Positions 36,374 to 47,091 of a DNA stretch of 64,000 bases are shown piece by piece. Numbering within the stretch: the stretch's first letter is position 1; each line of letters opens with the position of its first letter. The stretch comes from Kitasatospora sp. GP82 (lineage in GTDB: Bacteria > Actinomycetota > Actinomycetes > Streptomycetales > Streptomycetaceae), in NCBI RefSeq assembly GCF_029892105.1, contig NZ_JARZAJ010000016.1:1-64000 (forward strand), read 5' to 3'. The translations under genes and the position numbers were made by a program. The notes under the pieces were generated by a model that saw nothing but the letters and a program-made list of their open reading frames with translations, ran no database searches and had not been told where the DNA came from.

Positions 36374-36707
36374 TCAGGAGACGACGTCGCGCGGCGGACG
36401 CCCCGCCAGGTGCTCGATCACGTTCTGTACGGCGGCCAGCGCGATCCGGCCGACGGTCTCCCGGGTCACCCCGCCGACGTGCGGGGGACAGTACGACCCC
36501 GGGTGCCCGCAGCAGGCGCAGTCCGTCGGTCGGCGGCTCGGGGTCGAAGACGTCGAGGCCCGCTCCGGCCAGCGCACCGGCCTCCAGGGCGTCGGCGAGC
36601 GCGTCCTGGTCGATCAGCGCGCCGCGCGCGGTGTTGACCACGAAGGCGGTGGGCTTCAGCAGCGCGAGCCGCTCGGCGTTCAGCAGATGGCGGGTCTGTT
36701 CCGGCAT
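36374..36707 (-). pseudogene. D-2-hydroxyacid dehydrogenase C-terminal remnant, frameshifted
   Basis: The frame opens with PEQTRHLLNAERLALLKPTAFVVNTARG, part of the NAD-binding domain, and continues ALIDQDALADALEAGALAGAGLDVFDPEPPT. It then shifts at ~36485 to HVGGVTRETVGRIALAAVQNVIEHLAG. The catalytic His is in HVGG, the shifted part. The first ~190-200 residues of the family (substrate-binding half and GxGxxG loop) are absent. Both the truncation and the frameshift indicate a decayed gene, with no sign of expression. Confidence 0.75.
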
Positions 36708-36769
36708 ACGGGGCTCTCTCCTGGAGGCGTGGCAGTTCATGGCTTTCGGTGGCACCGGTAGCGCTGTGC

Positions 36770-37984
36770 TCAGACCGATCGGCTGAGCGCGTCGGGTGTG
36801 AGCCGGGCGGCCGAGGTGTGGCCGGAGAGCGCGAGCGTGAGGTCGAACTCGTTCAGCAGTGCCCGGATCACATGCTCCACCCCGGCCTGCCCGTCGAGGC
36901 CGAGCCCGTACACGTACGGGCGGCCGAGCAGTACGGCGCGGGCGCCGAGAGCGAGTGCCTTGAAGACGTCGTCGCCGGTGCGGATGCCGCTGTCGAAGAG
37001 CACGGCCAGCCGGTCACCGACGGCCGCGACCACGTCCGGGAGCGCGTCGGCGGCCCCGATCGCGCCGTTGACCTGTCGCCCGCCATGGTTGGAGACCACG
37101 ACTCCGTCCATGCCCGCGTCGGCCGCCTGCCGGGCGTCGTCGGGGTGCAGGATGCCCTTCAGCACGATCGGTCCCTCCCAGTGCTCGCGCAGGAACGCCA
37201 GGTCGGCCCAGGTCTTGCCCGGGTCGGAGAACATCCCGAGGAAGTGCAGGACGGCGGCGTTCAGGTCCTCGTGCACCGGCCTGGCCAGCCCGGCCCGGAA
37301 CGCCGGGTCACTGAAGTGGTTGGCGGTGCCGACACCGCGCAGGAACGGGAGGAACCCCTGGTCCAGGTCGCGCGGGCGCCAGGAGAGCATCGGGGTGTCC
37401 AGGGTGACGAACAGCGCGCTGAAACCTGATGCCTTCGCCCGCCGCAGAAAGCTCAGGGTGACCTCGCGGTCCCTGCCCCAGTACAGCTGGAACCAGCGCT
37501 CGGCGTCCCCCATCTCGGTCGCCACCTGCTCCATCGGCGTGCTGGAGACCGAGGACAGGATGTAGGGGACGCCCTGCGCGGCGGCGGCCCGGGCCGCCGC
37601 CGGCTCGGCTTCCGGGTGCACGATCGACAGCACCCCGACCGGCGCCAGCGCGAGCGGGGCGGGCAGGCTCACGCCGAGGAGTTCCACCGCCAAGTCCCGT
37701 TTCCCGACGTCCCGCAGCATCCGGGGCACGATCTGCCAGCGGTCGAGTGCGGCCCGGTTGGCCGTCACCGTACGGCCGTTGCCCGCGCTTGCGGCGACAT
37801 ATCCGACCGGTCCGGGCGCCAGCCGCTCGGCGGCCATCTCCTCCAGCCGGGTGAGGTCGGTCGGCATCCGCGGAACGGTACCGGCCACGCCGTCGAGGTA
37901 GATCTCGAACTGGTACGCCGACCACTCCCTCGCCGCGTCCGTCCCCTTGCCCGCGCCTTCGCTCCTGCCCGTCTGCGAACCCAT
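36770..37984 (-). CDS. Lactate 2-monooxygenase-like FMN enzyme
   Basis: This 404-residue protein is of the FMN-dependent alpha-hydroxy-acid dehydrogenase family. The fold markers are APVGVLSIVHPEAE near residue 115, PYILSSVSSTPMEQ, a Lys in GPIVLKGILHPDDA and the active-site motif SNHGGRQVNGAIGA (catalytic His, Arg), then DSGIRTGDDVFKAL and GARAVLLGRPYVYG. The length is close to the ~390-residue lactate 2-monooxygenase of mycobacteria, which converts L-lactate and O2 into acetate, CO2 and water. Substrate assignment is by length and overall similarity only. Divergent from gcl across 282 bases. Confidence 0.85.
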   Translation of the reverse strand: MGSQTGRSEGAGKGTDAAREWSAYQFEIYLDGVAGTVPRMPTDLTRLEEMAAERLAPGPVGYVAASAGNGRTVTANRAALDRWQIVPRMLRDVGKRDLAVELLGVSLPAPLALAPVGVLSIVHPEAEPAAARAAAAQGVPYILSSVSSTPMEQVATEMGDAERWFQLYWGRDREVTLSFLRRAKASGFSALFVTLDTPMLSWRPRDLDQGFLPFLRGVGTANHFSDPAFRAGLARPVHEDLNAAVLHFLGMFSDPGKTWADLAFLREHWEGPIVLKGILHPDDARQAADAGMDGVVVSNHGGRQVNGAIGAADALPDVVAAVGDRLAVLFDSGIRTGDDVFKALALGARAVLLGRPYVYGLGLDGQAGVEHVIRALLNEFDLTLALSGHTSAARLTPDALSRSV

Positions 37985-38103
37985 CCCCGAGCCCCTCTCC
38001 CGCGCTGCTGCCAGGTGTGTTCAGAGTCCATCACTCCATTGGTCCGGAACTCCAGACCCGGGCGGCGATCCGCCCGGTCCGGCTCCCGCGTGCTGGACGC
38101 CCC

Positions 38104-38171
38104 TTGACGGCTGCGCGGGGGTCGGCTTACTTTGCTTTCGCATGCCAAAACTATTCTTCCGTATCGTGGAA
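38104..38171 (+). promoter_or_regulatory. gcl promoter and inverted-repeat operator
   Basis: A -35-like TTGACG (38104-38109) and -10-like TACTTT (38128-38133) are 18 bases apart. The imperfect palindrome TTCC-N7-GGAA (38157-38171) lies about 20 bases downstream of the expected transcription start, so a bound regulator would block elongation. IclR-type repressors (AllR/GclR) control gcl genes elsewhere; which regulator acts here is unknown. Confidence 0.55.
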
Positions 38172-38266
38172 TTGGTTGCCGGTGGTCGCAGTGCCACCCG
38201 CAGCATCCGGTCGCCACGGAGCGGAAGAGCCCCCGACCACCACCGGGCCGACGCAGGAGAAACCCG

Positions 38267-40028
<1,762 letters not shown>

Positions 40029-40045
<17 letters not shown>

Positions 40046-41186
40046 ACCGGCCGACAAGCGGTACCGCCGCAGGAGCGCCTGTCTGATCCAGCCGCTCAAA
40101 CACCGGCTGCCAGACGCAGGTCCAGGCCGTCTGGTTGGTGCAGCGCGGCGACCACCAGTCGGGTACCGTCCGCTCGGGCTGCGTGGGCCGGTTCAGGATA
40201 CGGGCGAACTCGTGCTGGTTCTGCGGTGTGCCGCTGCACCCCTCGGAGAGGGAGCCGTCGGTCGGGCAGGCCCTGTCGCGGCCCAGCGACCAGTAGGCGA
40301 GCAGCTGGATGCCCTTGGCGGTGGCGAAGTCCGTCAGCGTCGTGGCGTCCTTGGTGGAGAAGATCTCGTTGGTGGCGTCGTTGACGCCGATCATGGGGGT
40401 GTTGCCCTGCATCCCCCAGAGTTGCTGGGGGGTCTTCTCGGGCCAGATCCGGGCCATCTGCTTGTGCAGCTCGGCGGCGGCCGTGGTCGCGGTCTTGCCC
40501 ATGTCGAGTTCGGGACCGTAGTCCATGGTCATGATGTTGACCACGGAGACGTCGAGCCCCCGGTCCCTGGCGTTCTCCAGCAGCCGGACCGCGTTGGGCG
40601 ACAGGCCGTAGGGGTTGACGGGGAGCGTGTAGTGCACGCCCAGCCTGCGGCCGGCCGCCGCGTACTCCCGCTGGAGTTCGGCCAGCGCCTGGTTGCGCCG
40701 GTCGACGGCCGGGGCGTTGTCGAGGGTGGGGCCCTCGATGTCGAAGTCGATCCTGGTCAGGTTCAGGGTGTCGACGACCCGCCGGTACTCGGCCTTCAGC
40801 GAGTCCACCGAGTTGCAGACCAGGGCGAGTTCGGCGCCGGCGCCGCCGCCGAAGGAGGTGATGACGTCTCCGCCGCCCGCCCGCAGCGCGTTCACGGCCG
40901 ACTGCCAGTCCTTGTTCTCGACGGGGACGGTGCCGTCGAAGGCGCCGTTGCAGCTGCCGTTGCTGATCACGAAGGCGAGGGTGAAGTACTTCAGTCCGGT
41001 GGCCCGGTTGGCCTCGGTCAGCGAGGCGCCCGATCGCCAGGTCTCGATGTACGGAGCGGTGTAGTGGGCCGGGAAGCCCGGTCCCGGGATGGCGGCGGCC
41101 TGCGCGGGCGGCGCGGCGGCGAGCAGGGTCCCGGCGGTCAGGGCGAGCGGGGCAAGGGCCGAAGTCAGGCGGAGCGGGCGGAGCAT
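40029..41186 (-). CDS. Secreted chitinase-like GH18 protein
   Basis: This 385-residue exported protein has a signal peptide (RPLRLTSALAPLALTAGTLLAAAPPAQA). A GH18-type TIM barrel follows, with the catalytic motif at LTRIDFDIEGPTL (FDIEG, catalytic Glu) near residue 165, and a second conserved stretch VNIMTMDYGPELDMG. The last ~50 residues (PDWWSPRCTNQTAWTCVWQPVF) carry a pair of Cys and aromatic residues like a short carbohydrate-contact region. GH18 enzymes hydrolyse chitin or GlcNAc polymers. It overlaps gcl at its 3' end. ATG start immediately precedes the signal. Confidence 0.9.
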
Positions 41187-41427
41187 CGGTGTCCTCGTGG
41201 TCGGACCGGGCGGGGCACCGGTCGCTCGGAGGTCTACCGTTCCGTCGCTGCCCGAATCTGATGCTCCGTCGGCTGACTGATCATGTGCCCATATCTGAAT
41301 GAGAGCGGTCCGGATCACACTATTGACGCTCCGTCGCACCCGATGCTCGAATCGCTGCGCGCGGGCGCCGCTTCGCCCGTTCGGTCCACGTCCACGGGCC
41401 GGGGGCTGGGGGCTGGGGCGGGGACGT

Positions 41428-41745
41428 TCAGGCCCCGAGCTGCCAGATGGTGCCGTGACCGGCCAGGACGGTGGTCGCGAGGACGGCCAGGTCGGCCAGG
41501 CCGAGGGCGATTCCCAGCAGGGCTCGGCCCCGGCGCCGGGTCTGCCGGACCAGGGCGAGGGTGCCGAGGGTCAGAGCGAGCGGACCGAGCACCAGATTGA
41601 AGATCAGCAGGCCGGGCAGGCCGAGGATGAAGGAGGCGACGGCCATCTGGTCGGCGTTCTCCGCCTTTTCGGTGCTCGCGCTGCTCGCGGTGGTCCCGGT
41701 GTTCTGGGTGTCCCGGACGACGCGTTGGGTGCTGAGGAGGTACAT
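41428..41745 (-). CDS. Small DUF4190-like membrane protein
   Basis: This 105-residue protein has two membrane helices (SFILGLPGLLIFNLVLGPLALTLG and LGIALGLADLAVLATTVLAG) linked by LVRQTRRRGR, the DUF4190 pattern. A hydrophilic N-terminus of ~35 residues precedes them. Cytosolic-membrane location; function unknown. Confidence 0.75.
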   Translation of the reverse strand: MYLLSTQRVVRDTQNTGTTASSASTEKAENADQMAVASFILGLPGLLIFNLVLGPLALTLGTLALVRQTRRRGRALLGIALGLADLAVLATTVLAGHGTIWQLGA

Positions 41746-41775
41746 GGCAGGACTCCTGAGGGGTGCCGACGGGTG

Positions 41776-41943
41776 TCAGTTCCGGCGTGCGCGGGCGAGG
41801 CGGGAACGGCTGAGGTGCTCGCGGACGCCGAAGGCGAGCAGCCAGGCGGTGATCGCGGCGGAGGCGGTCAGAAAGACCGGGAGGGAGGTGTGGATCGCGG
41901 CTCCGGCCAGGAGACCCATGGCGATGATGACGACGAGGAGCAT
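41776..41943 (-). CDS. Small two-helix membrane protein
   Basis: The 55-residue product begins MLLVVIIAMGLLAGAAIH and has a second helix (LPVFLTASAAITAWLLAFG), ending in basic residues. The ATG at 41943 has GAAGGG 6 bases before it; a TTG-started longer version (to 42012) would lie inside the TetR operator. It is the likely target of the divergent TetR regulator, with the DUF4190 gene downstream on the same strand. Confidence 0.6.
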   Translation of the reverse strand: MLLVVIIAMGLLAGAAIHTSLPVFLTASAAITAWLLAFGVREHLSRSRLARARRN

Positions 41944-41990
41944 GGCCAGCCCTTCACGGACGGTCGTTGCGGCAGTGGCGATCTCGCATT

Positions 41991-42063
41991 CGGCGAACAG
42001 TTGTGATGACAAGTGTTCGCCGACTTCTCCACTCTACGCTGGTGCAAGTCGGCAAACAGTTGT
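41991..42063. promoter_or_regulatory. TetR operator cluster with three GGCRAACANTTGT-type half-sites
   Basis: A 32-bp near-perfect palindrome spans 41991-42022: the arms CGGCGAACA and TGTTCGCCG match exactly, the inner TTGT/ACAA pair matches, and one mismatch lies between them. A third half-site GGCAAACAGTTGT follows at 42051-42063 as a direct repeat. They occupy the entire divergent region between a small membrane protein gene and the TetR gene, so autoregulation is likely. Confidence 0.8.
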
Positions 42064-42075
42064 TTACTGAATGAT

Positions 42076-42699
42076 GTGAGTCACACCGTGGGGGTCAGAC
42101 AGGCCCAGAAGCAGCAGAGTCGCCGCGCCCTCCTGGATGCGGGTCTGCACCTGCTGGAGCATCAGAACCTCAGCAGCCTCGGTATGCGCGAGGTCACCCG
42201 GGAGGCGGGCATGTCGCCGGCCGGGTTCTACCGGCACTTCCGGGACTTGGCCGAGCTCGGTGTCGCCCTGGTGGAGGAGTCGCTGGCCAGTCTGCACGGG
42301 ATGATCCGGGCGGCGCTCGCCGAGAAGGGCGACGCCGAGGAGTTGATCGACCGAACGGTCGAGCTGATCGCCGGCCATGTGGCCGGTCATCGGGCGCATG
42401 TCCGCTTCCTCGCCCGCGAGCGGCACGGAGGAGTGCAGCCCGTGCGGGAGGCGATCGCCGCCGAGCTGGCGCGGTTCGCCGACGAGGTGGCCCGGGCGCT
42501 CGGTGCGCAGCCGGAGTCGGCGGGCTGGAGCGGGGCGGACGTGCGGATGCTCGCGGAGCTGTACGTCGATCACATGGTCGCGACCGCCGTTGCCTTCCTG
42601 GATGCCGACGGGCCCGCAGCGGAGCGGCGGATCGCCCGGACGGCGTGCACCCAGTTGCGGCTGATCAGTGTGGGTCGCCGCCACTGGCGCGATGCCTGA
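42076..42699 (+). CDS. TetR-family regulator
   Basis: This 207-residue protein has the TetR HTH at residues ~12-60 (LDAGLHLLEHQNLSSLGMREVTREAG, FYRHF) and an all-helical ligand domain. The recognition helix (REVTREAGMSPAGFYRHF) resembles FabR-like regulators of fatty-acid genes, which also bind GAACA-type palindromes. This is only an analogy. GTG at 42076 is the first start after the operator. Expected to repress its own transcription and that of the divergent small membrane protein gene. Confidence 0.88.
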   Translation: MSHTVGVRQAQKQQSRRALLDAGLHLLEHQNLSSLGMREVTREAGMSPAGFYRHFRDLAELGVALVEESLASLHGMIRAALAEKGDAEELIDRTVELIAGHVAGHRAHVRFLARERHGGVQPVREAIAAELARFADEVARALGAQPESAGWSGADVRMLAELYVDHMVATAVAFLDADGPAAERRIARTACTQLRLISVGRRHWRDA

Positions 42700-42819
42700 C
42701 GGAAGTTCAAACGCCTTTCGCGGACCGACGGTCCGGCACCAGGCAGTTCCTTGCACTGTATTGACAACTAACCATGCCCACGCCAATTTTGGAGGACCCC
42801 CACACCGAGAGGCACTCGC

Positions 42820-43662
42820 ATGAAGAAGCCGCTCATCGGAGCGTTCTCCGCTCTCCTGCTGGCCGGGGCATCCGCCCTGGCCGGCGCCGTTCCCGCCGCT
42901 GCCGCCCCCAACGCCAAGGCGCCCGCCGTCACGGTGGACTTCTCCGGGACGGTGGCGCTCAGCGACTGTTCCGGATCGCTGGTGCGGATGCCCGACTCCG
43001 CCGCCGCCGACCCGGCTCTGATTCTCACCAACGGGCACTGCCTCGAAACCGGAATGCCCGCTGCGGGTGAGGTGATCGTCGATCAGCCCTCCAGTCGCAG
43101 CTTCACCCTGCTGAACTCCACCGGCGGCCGGCTCGGGACGCTGCGGGCCACCAAGGTCGTCTACAGCACCATGACCGACACCGACGTGACCTTCTACCAG
43201 CTCAACACCAGCTACGCCTCGATCAAGTCCCGTTACGGCGTAAGCCCGTTGACGATGTCGACGACGCATCCGGCCGCGGGTTCCGGGATCAAGGTGGTCT
43301 CCGGCTACTGGAAGAAGATCTACTCCTGCAACGTCGACGGCTTCGTCTACCGCCTGAAGGAGGGTGACTGGACCTGGAAGGACTCCGTCCGGTACACCTC
43401 CAGCTGCAACACCATCGGGGGTACCTCGGGCTCGCCGGTGATCGACACCAGTACCGGGCAGGTCGTCGCGGTCAACAACACCGGGAACGAGGACGGTGAG
43501 AGCTGCACGGTCAACAACCCGTGCGAGGTCGACGAGAACGGCCAGGTGACGGTGCGCCAGGGCATCAACTACGCCGAGGAGACCTACAACATCCCGGCCT
43601 GCTTCACGACCGGCAACAGGCTGGACCTCACGCTGGACACCTGCACGCTGCCCCGGCCGTAG
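42820..43662 (+). CDS. Secreted trypsin-like serine protease
   Basis: This 280-residue protein has a signal peptide (KKPLIGAFSALLLAGASALAGAVPAAAA). The S1-type triad is His73 in ILTNGHCLE, Asp122 in TDTDVTFYQL and Ser203 in GGTSGSPV. Four or more Cys suggest disulfides. It resembles small extracellular proteases of streptomycetes. The ATG is at 42820. A hairpin with T-run (43690-43717) terminates it, and it stands alone. Confidence 0.88.
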   Translation: MKKPLIGAFSALLLAGASALAGAVPAAAAPNAKAPAVTVDFSGTVALSDCSGSLVRMPDSAAADPALILTNGHCLETGMPAAGEVIVDQPSSRSFTLLNSTGGRLGTLRATKVVYSTMTDTDVTFYQLNTSYASIKSRYGVSPLTMSTTHPAAGSGIKVVSGYWKKIYSCNVDGFVYRLKEGDWTWKDSVRYTSSCNTIGGTSGSPVIDTSTGQVVAVNNTGNEDGESCTVNNPCEVDENGQVTVRQGINYAEETYNIPACFTTGNRLDLTLDTCTLPRP

Positions 43663-43689
43663 CCGGCTGCCTGCGGTTCCTTCCGCGCT

Positions 43690-43717
43690 GAACGGGTCGC
43701 CTTCGGGCGGCCCGTTC
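43690..43717. terminator. Terminator after the protease gene
   Basis: The GAACGGG/CCCGTTC stem (43690-43696 and 43711-43717) is extended by TCGCC/GGGCGG and followed by a T-run. Confidence 0.75.
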
Positions 43718-43770
43718 TTTCTGTCCGCGCCCTCTGGGCGAAGTTCTGAATCAGTGCTTCAATTCTTGGT

Positions 43771-44439
43771 ATGGCATACCGACGCACCCCCGCCGTCCAG
43801 GCCAGGCTGGACGCCCAGCGCGAGACGGTGCTGCAGGCTGCCGTCGCGCTGCTCGCCGAGCGCGGCTACGGCGGCTGCTCGATGGCGGCGGTGGCGCACC
43901 GGGCCGGGATCGCCACCGGCAGCATGTACCAGCACTTCGCGGGCAAGGCCGAACTCGCGGTCGAGCTGTTCCGCGCCGTGGTCGGCCGGGAGGTCGCGGC
44001 CGTGGCGCAGGCGGTCGCTGTGGCCGCCGCCCGGGGGGACGGCCCGCACGGCCGGGTGGCGGCCGTGGTCGAGACCTTCGCCGCACGGGCCCTCAAGGCT
44101 CCCCGGCTCGCCCATGCCCTGCTCGCCGAGCCCGCCGACGCGGTGGTGGACGCCGAGCGCCTGGTCTTCCGGCGGGCGTTCCGCGACCTGATCGCCGACC
44201 AGATCCGCTCGGCCATCGCCACCGGCCGACTTCCCGACCAGGACGCCGAACTGACCGCCGCCGCGCTGGTCGGCGCGGTCGGCGAGGCACTGGTAGGCCC
44301 GCTCGCCGCCGGCGCCGGTCCGGGCGAAGTCATCCCTGCCCTGGTCACCTTCGCCCTGCGTGCCCTGGGGCCCGTTTCGGAAGTCCGGCCGGCTGTGGCA
44401 TCCGGGGCTGCCGCCGCGGGCCCGGCGGAACTTCGGTAA
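43771..44439 (+). CDS. TetR-family regulator
   Basis: This 222-residue protein carries an N-terminal HTH (LQAAVALLAERGYGGCSMAAVAHRAGIATGSMYQHFAGK). The ATG lies within GGTATG-G-CATACC, a 13-base palindrome (43768-43780) that could be an operator overlapping its own start, though this may be chance. It precedes an acyl-CoA dehydrogenase/amidohydrolase pair in the same direction (47-base gap), which it likely controls in response to an acyl-CoA or related ligand. The TetR_C tail is Ala-rich and ligand class cannot be read from it. Confidence 0.88.
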   Translation: MAYRRTPAVQARLDAQRETVLQAAVALLAERGYGGCSMAAVAHRAGIATGSMYQHFAGKAELAVELFRAVVGREVAAVAQAVAVAAARGDGPHGRVAAVVETFAARALKAPRLAHALLAEPADAVVDAERLVFRRAFRDLIADQIRSAIATGRLPDQDAELTAAALVGAVGEALVGPLAAGAGPGEVIPALVTFALRALGPVSEVRPAVASGAAAAGPAELR

Positions 44440-44486
44440 CAGGTCCCAGGAGACCCACCCCGCTACTCGACCCTTAGGAGGACGCA

Positions 44487-46115
44487 ATGCCGTCCACGCA
44501 CGAGGTCACCAACCAGGTGCCCGACCTGTACGGCCATGACGTGGCCGCCGATCCCACCCTGCTCGCCGCGCTCGGCCGGGCCGGTGCCGACTGGGCCGAG
44601 CCCGAACTGCACCGGCTCGGCCTGCTGGCCGGTACCGAGCAGGCCGCCGGCTGGGGCAGGCTGGCGAACGAGTACGAGCCGGTGCTGCGCACCCACGACC
44701 GGTACGGGAACCGGATCGACGAGGTGGAGTTCCACCCCGCCTGGCACGAGCTGATGCGCGTCGCCGTCTCCAACGGCCTGCACGCCGCACCCTGGCGCGA
44801 CGACCGGCCGGGGGCGCACACCGCCCGTGCGGCCAAGTTCTACGTCTGGGGCCAGGTCGAGGCGGGCCACAGCTGCCCGATCTCCATGACCTACGCCTCG
44901 GTGCCCGCGCTGCGATCCACACCCGAACTGGCCCGGCAGTTCGAACCGTTGCTGGCCTCGACCGAGTACGACTTCGGGCTGCGCGAGCCGAGCGGCAAGC
45001 GCGGGCTGATCGCCGGAATGTCGATGACGGAGAAGCAGGGCGGCTCCGATGTCCGCACCAACACCACGACGGCCGCGCCGCAGACGGACGGCACCTACCG
45101 GCTGACCGGCCACAAGTGGTTCACCTCGGCCCCGATGTCCGACCTCTTCCTGACGCTGGCGCAGGCGCCGGGCGGTCTCAGCTGCTTCATGCTGCCGCGC
45201 GTGCTGCCCGACGGCGGCCGGAACCGGATCCTGCTGCAACGGCTCAAGGACAAGCTGGGCAACCGCTCCAACGCCTCCGCCGAGATCGAGTACGACGGCG
45301 CCGTGGGCTGGCTGGTCGGCGAGGAGGGGCGCGGGGTGCCGACCATCATCGAGATGGTCAACATGACCAGGCTCGACTGCACCCTGGGCGCCGCCTCCGG
45401 AATGCGACTGGGCGCCGTGCGGGCACTCCACCATGCCACCCACCGGCGGGCGTTCGGCAAAGCGCTGGTGGACCAGCCGCTGATGCGCAACGTACTGGCC
45501 GACCTGGTGGTGGAGTCCGAGGCGGCGACCGCGGCCGCGCTGCGGCTGGCCAACTCCACCGACCTGGCCCTCGCGGGTGACGAACAGGAGTCGCTGGTCC
45601 GGAGGCTGGGGCTGGCCGTCACCAAGTACTGGGTGTGCAAGCGCGGTCCGGGGCACGCGGCCGAGGCCCTGGAGTGTTTCGGCGGCAACGGGTACGTCGA
45701 GGAGTCGGGCATGCCCCGGCTCTACCGGGAGGCCCCGCTGGTCTCCATCTGGGAGGGATCGGGAAACGTCGCGGCACTCGACGTCCTGCGGGCGATGGCC
45801 AGGCGCCCCGCCACGGTCGAGGCCTTCCTCGGCGAGCTCGATCCGGCGGCGGGCGCGGACCGTCGGCTGGACGCCGCGGTCGCCGAACTGCGCAAGCAGC
45901 TGGGAGACCTGAACGAGATCGAGTACCGGACGCGGCGACTGGTCGAGCTGATGGCGCTGGCCTTCCAGGGCTCGCTGCTCGTCCGGTACGGGGACCCGGC
46001 GGTCGCCGAGGCATTCTGCGCCTCGCGTCTCGGCGGGGACCACGGTGGCGCCTACGGCACCCTGCCGACCGGAGTGGACACCGAGGCGGTCCTCGCCAGG
46101 GCACGGCATGAGTGA
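44487..46115 (+). CDS. AidB-type acyl-CoA dehydrogenase
   Basis: This 542-residue protein is longer than ordinary acyl-CoA dehydrogenases (~380) and fits the AidB/isovaleryl-type group. Motifs: MTEKQGGSDVRTN (FAD/substrate contact), LTGHKWFTSAPMSDLFL, RRAFGKAL, ECFGGNGYVEESGMPRLYREAPLVSIWEGSGN. In AidB members the tail helps tetramerise and one domain can bind DNA. Whether this one acts in alkylation defence or in fatty-acid metabolism is unknown. AGGAGG lies upstream of the ATG. The end overlaps the next gene by 8 bases, so the two are coupled. Confidence 0.9.
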   Translation: MPSTHEVTNQVPDLYGHDVAADPTLLAALGRAGADWAEPELHRLGLLAGTEQAAGWGRLANEYEPVLRTHDRYGNRIDEVEFHPAWHELMRVAVSNGLHAAPWRDDRPGAHTARAAKFYVWGQVEAGHSCPISMTYASVPALRSTPELARQFEPLLASTEYDFGLREPSGKRGLIAGMSMTEKQGGSDVRTNTTTAAPQTDGTYRLTGHKWFTSAPMSDLFLTLAQAPGGLSCFMLPRVLPDGGRNRILLQRLKDKLGNRSNASAEIEYDGAVGWLVGEEGRGVPTIIEMVNMTRLDCTLGAASGMRLGAVRALHHATHRRAFGKALVDQPLMRNVLADLVVESEAATAAALRLANSTDLALAGDEQESLVRRLGLAVTKYWVCKRGPGHAAEALECFGGNGYVEESGMPRLYREAPLVSIWEGSGNVAALDVLRAMARRPATVEAFLGELDPAAGADRRLDAAVAELRKQLGDLNEIEYRTRRLVELMALAFQGSLLVRYGDPAVAEAFCASRLGGDHGGAYGTLPTGVDTEAVLARARHE

Positions 46116-46989
46116 TGCGGCGGAAGTCCGGCAGTTCTGGCAGGACCTGGGACTGCCGGGGCTGATCGACATCCACACCCACTTCATGCCGGAGCGGGTA
46201 CTCGCCAAGGTCTGGGCCTACTTCGACGAGGTCGGCCCGCTGACCGGGCGGACCTGGCCGATCGCCTACCGCGAGGAGGAGCAGCAACGGATCGACCGGC
46301 TGCGGGAGTTCGGGGTGCAGGCATTCACCTCGATGCTGTACCCGCACAAGCCGGGTATGGCCGCCTGGCTGAACTCCTGGGCGGCGGACTTCGCCGCCCG
46401 GACACCCGACTGCCTGCACACGGCGACGTTCTTCCCGGAGGACGGCGCCGAGAAGTACGTCGGCGCGGCGCTGGAGCAGGGTGCGCGGGTCTTCAAGGCA
46501 CACCTTCAGGTCGGCGCGTACGATCCCGCCGATCCGCTGCTGGACGGTGTCTGGGGCCGACTGGCCGACAGCGGCGTGCCCGTGGTCACCCACTGCGGTT
46601 CGGGCCCCGCGCCCGGCAAGCACACCGGGCCCGGGCCGATCGGAGCGGTCCTCGCCCGGCACCCCCGGCTGCGGCTGGTCGTGGCCCATATGGGGATGCC
46701 GGAGTACGAGGAGTTCCTCGACCTGGTGGAGCGGTATCCGGCCGCCCGCCTGGACACCACGATGGCGTTCACCGGGTTCAGCGAGGAGATCGCGCCCTTC
46801 CCCGAGGACGAGTTGCCGAGGCTGGCGGCGCTCCGGGACCGGATCCTGCTCGGCACGGACTTCCCGAACATCCCCTACCCCTACATCGAGGCCCTGCGCG
46901 GGCTGGCCGGACTCGGGCTGGGGGAGGAGTGGCTGCGGGCAGTCTGCTACGGCAACGCGGCCGAACTGTTCACCCTGGACCAGCGGTGA
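46108..46989 (+). CDS. Amidohydrolase (TIM-barrel, amidohydro_2)
   Basis: This 293-residue metal-dependent hydrolase has the HxH motif in LIDIHTHFMPER, His in VVTHCGSGPAPGKHT, and the final Asp in ILLGTDFPNIPYPY. Together these form the typical one- or two-metal site of the amidohydro_2 family, which includes ACMS decarboxylase-like and resorcylate-type enzymes. Its substrate is unknown. Translation is coupled to the preceding acyl-CoA dehydrogenase by an 8-base overlap, so they likely work in one pathway. Confidence 0.9.
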   Translation: MSDAAEVRQFWQDLGLPGLIDIHTHFMPERVLAKVWAYFDEVGPLTGRTWPIAYREEEQQRIDRLREFGVQAFTSMLYPHKPGMAAWLNSWAADFAARTPDCLHTATFFPEDGAEKYVGAALEQGARVFKAHLQVGAYDPADPLLDGVWGRLADSGVPVVTHCGSGPAPGKHTGPGPIGAVLARHPRLRLVVAHMGMPEYEEFLDLVERYPAARLDTTMAFTGFSEEIAPFPEDELPRLAALRDRILLGTDFPNIPYPYIEALRGLAGLGLGEEWLRAVCYGNAAELFTLDQR

Positions 46990-47091
46990 CCCGCCCTGGG
47001 CACATGCCGAGTTCCCCGGGGGCACGGGGAACTGCGCGGCCCGCGATCGTGGCGCGGGCGGTCAAGCGGGCGGGCGTGGTGCTGCCGGAGC

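Noticed and set aside
43768..43780. Palindrome GGTATG-G-CATACC over the TetR start codon as an operator
   Set aside because: Only 13 bases and it includes the start codon and second codons, so chance cannot be excluded. Mentioned under the gene but not listed as a site.
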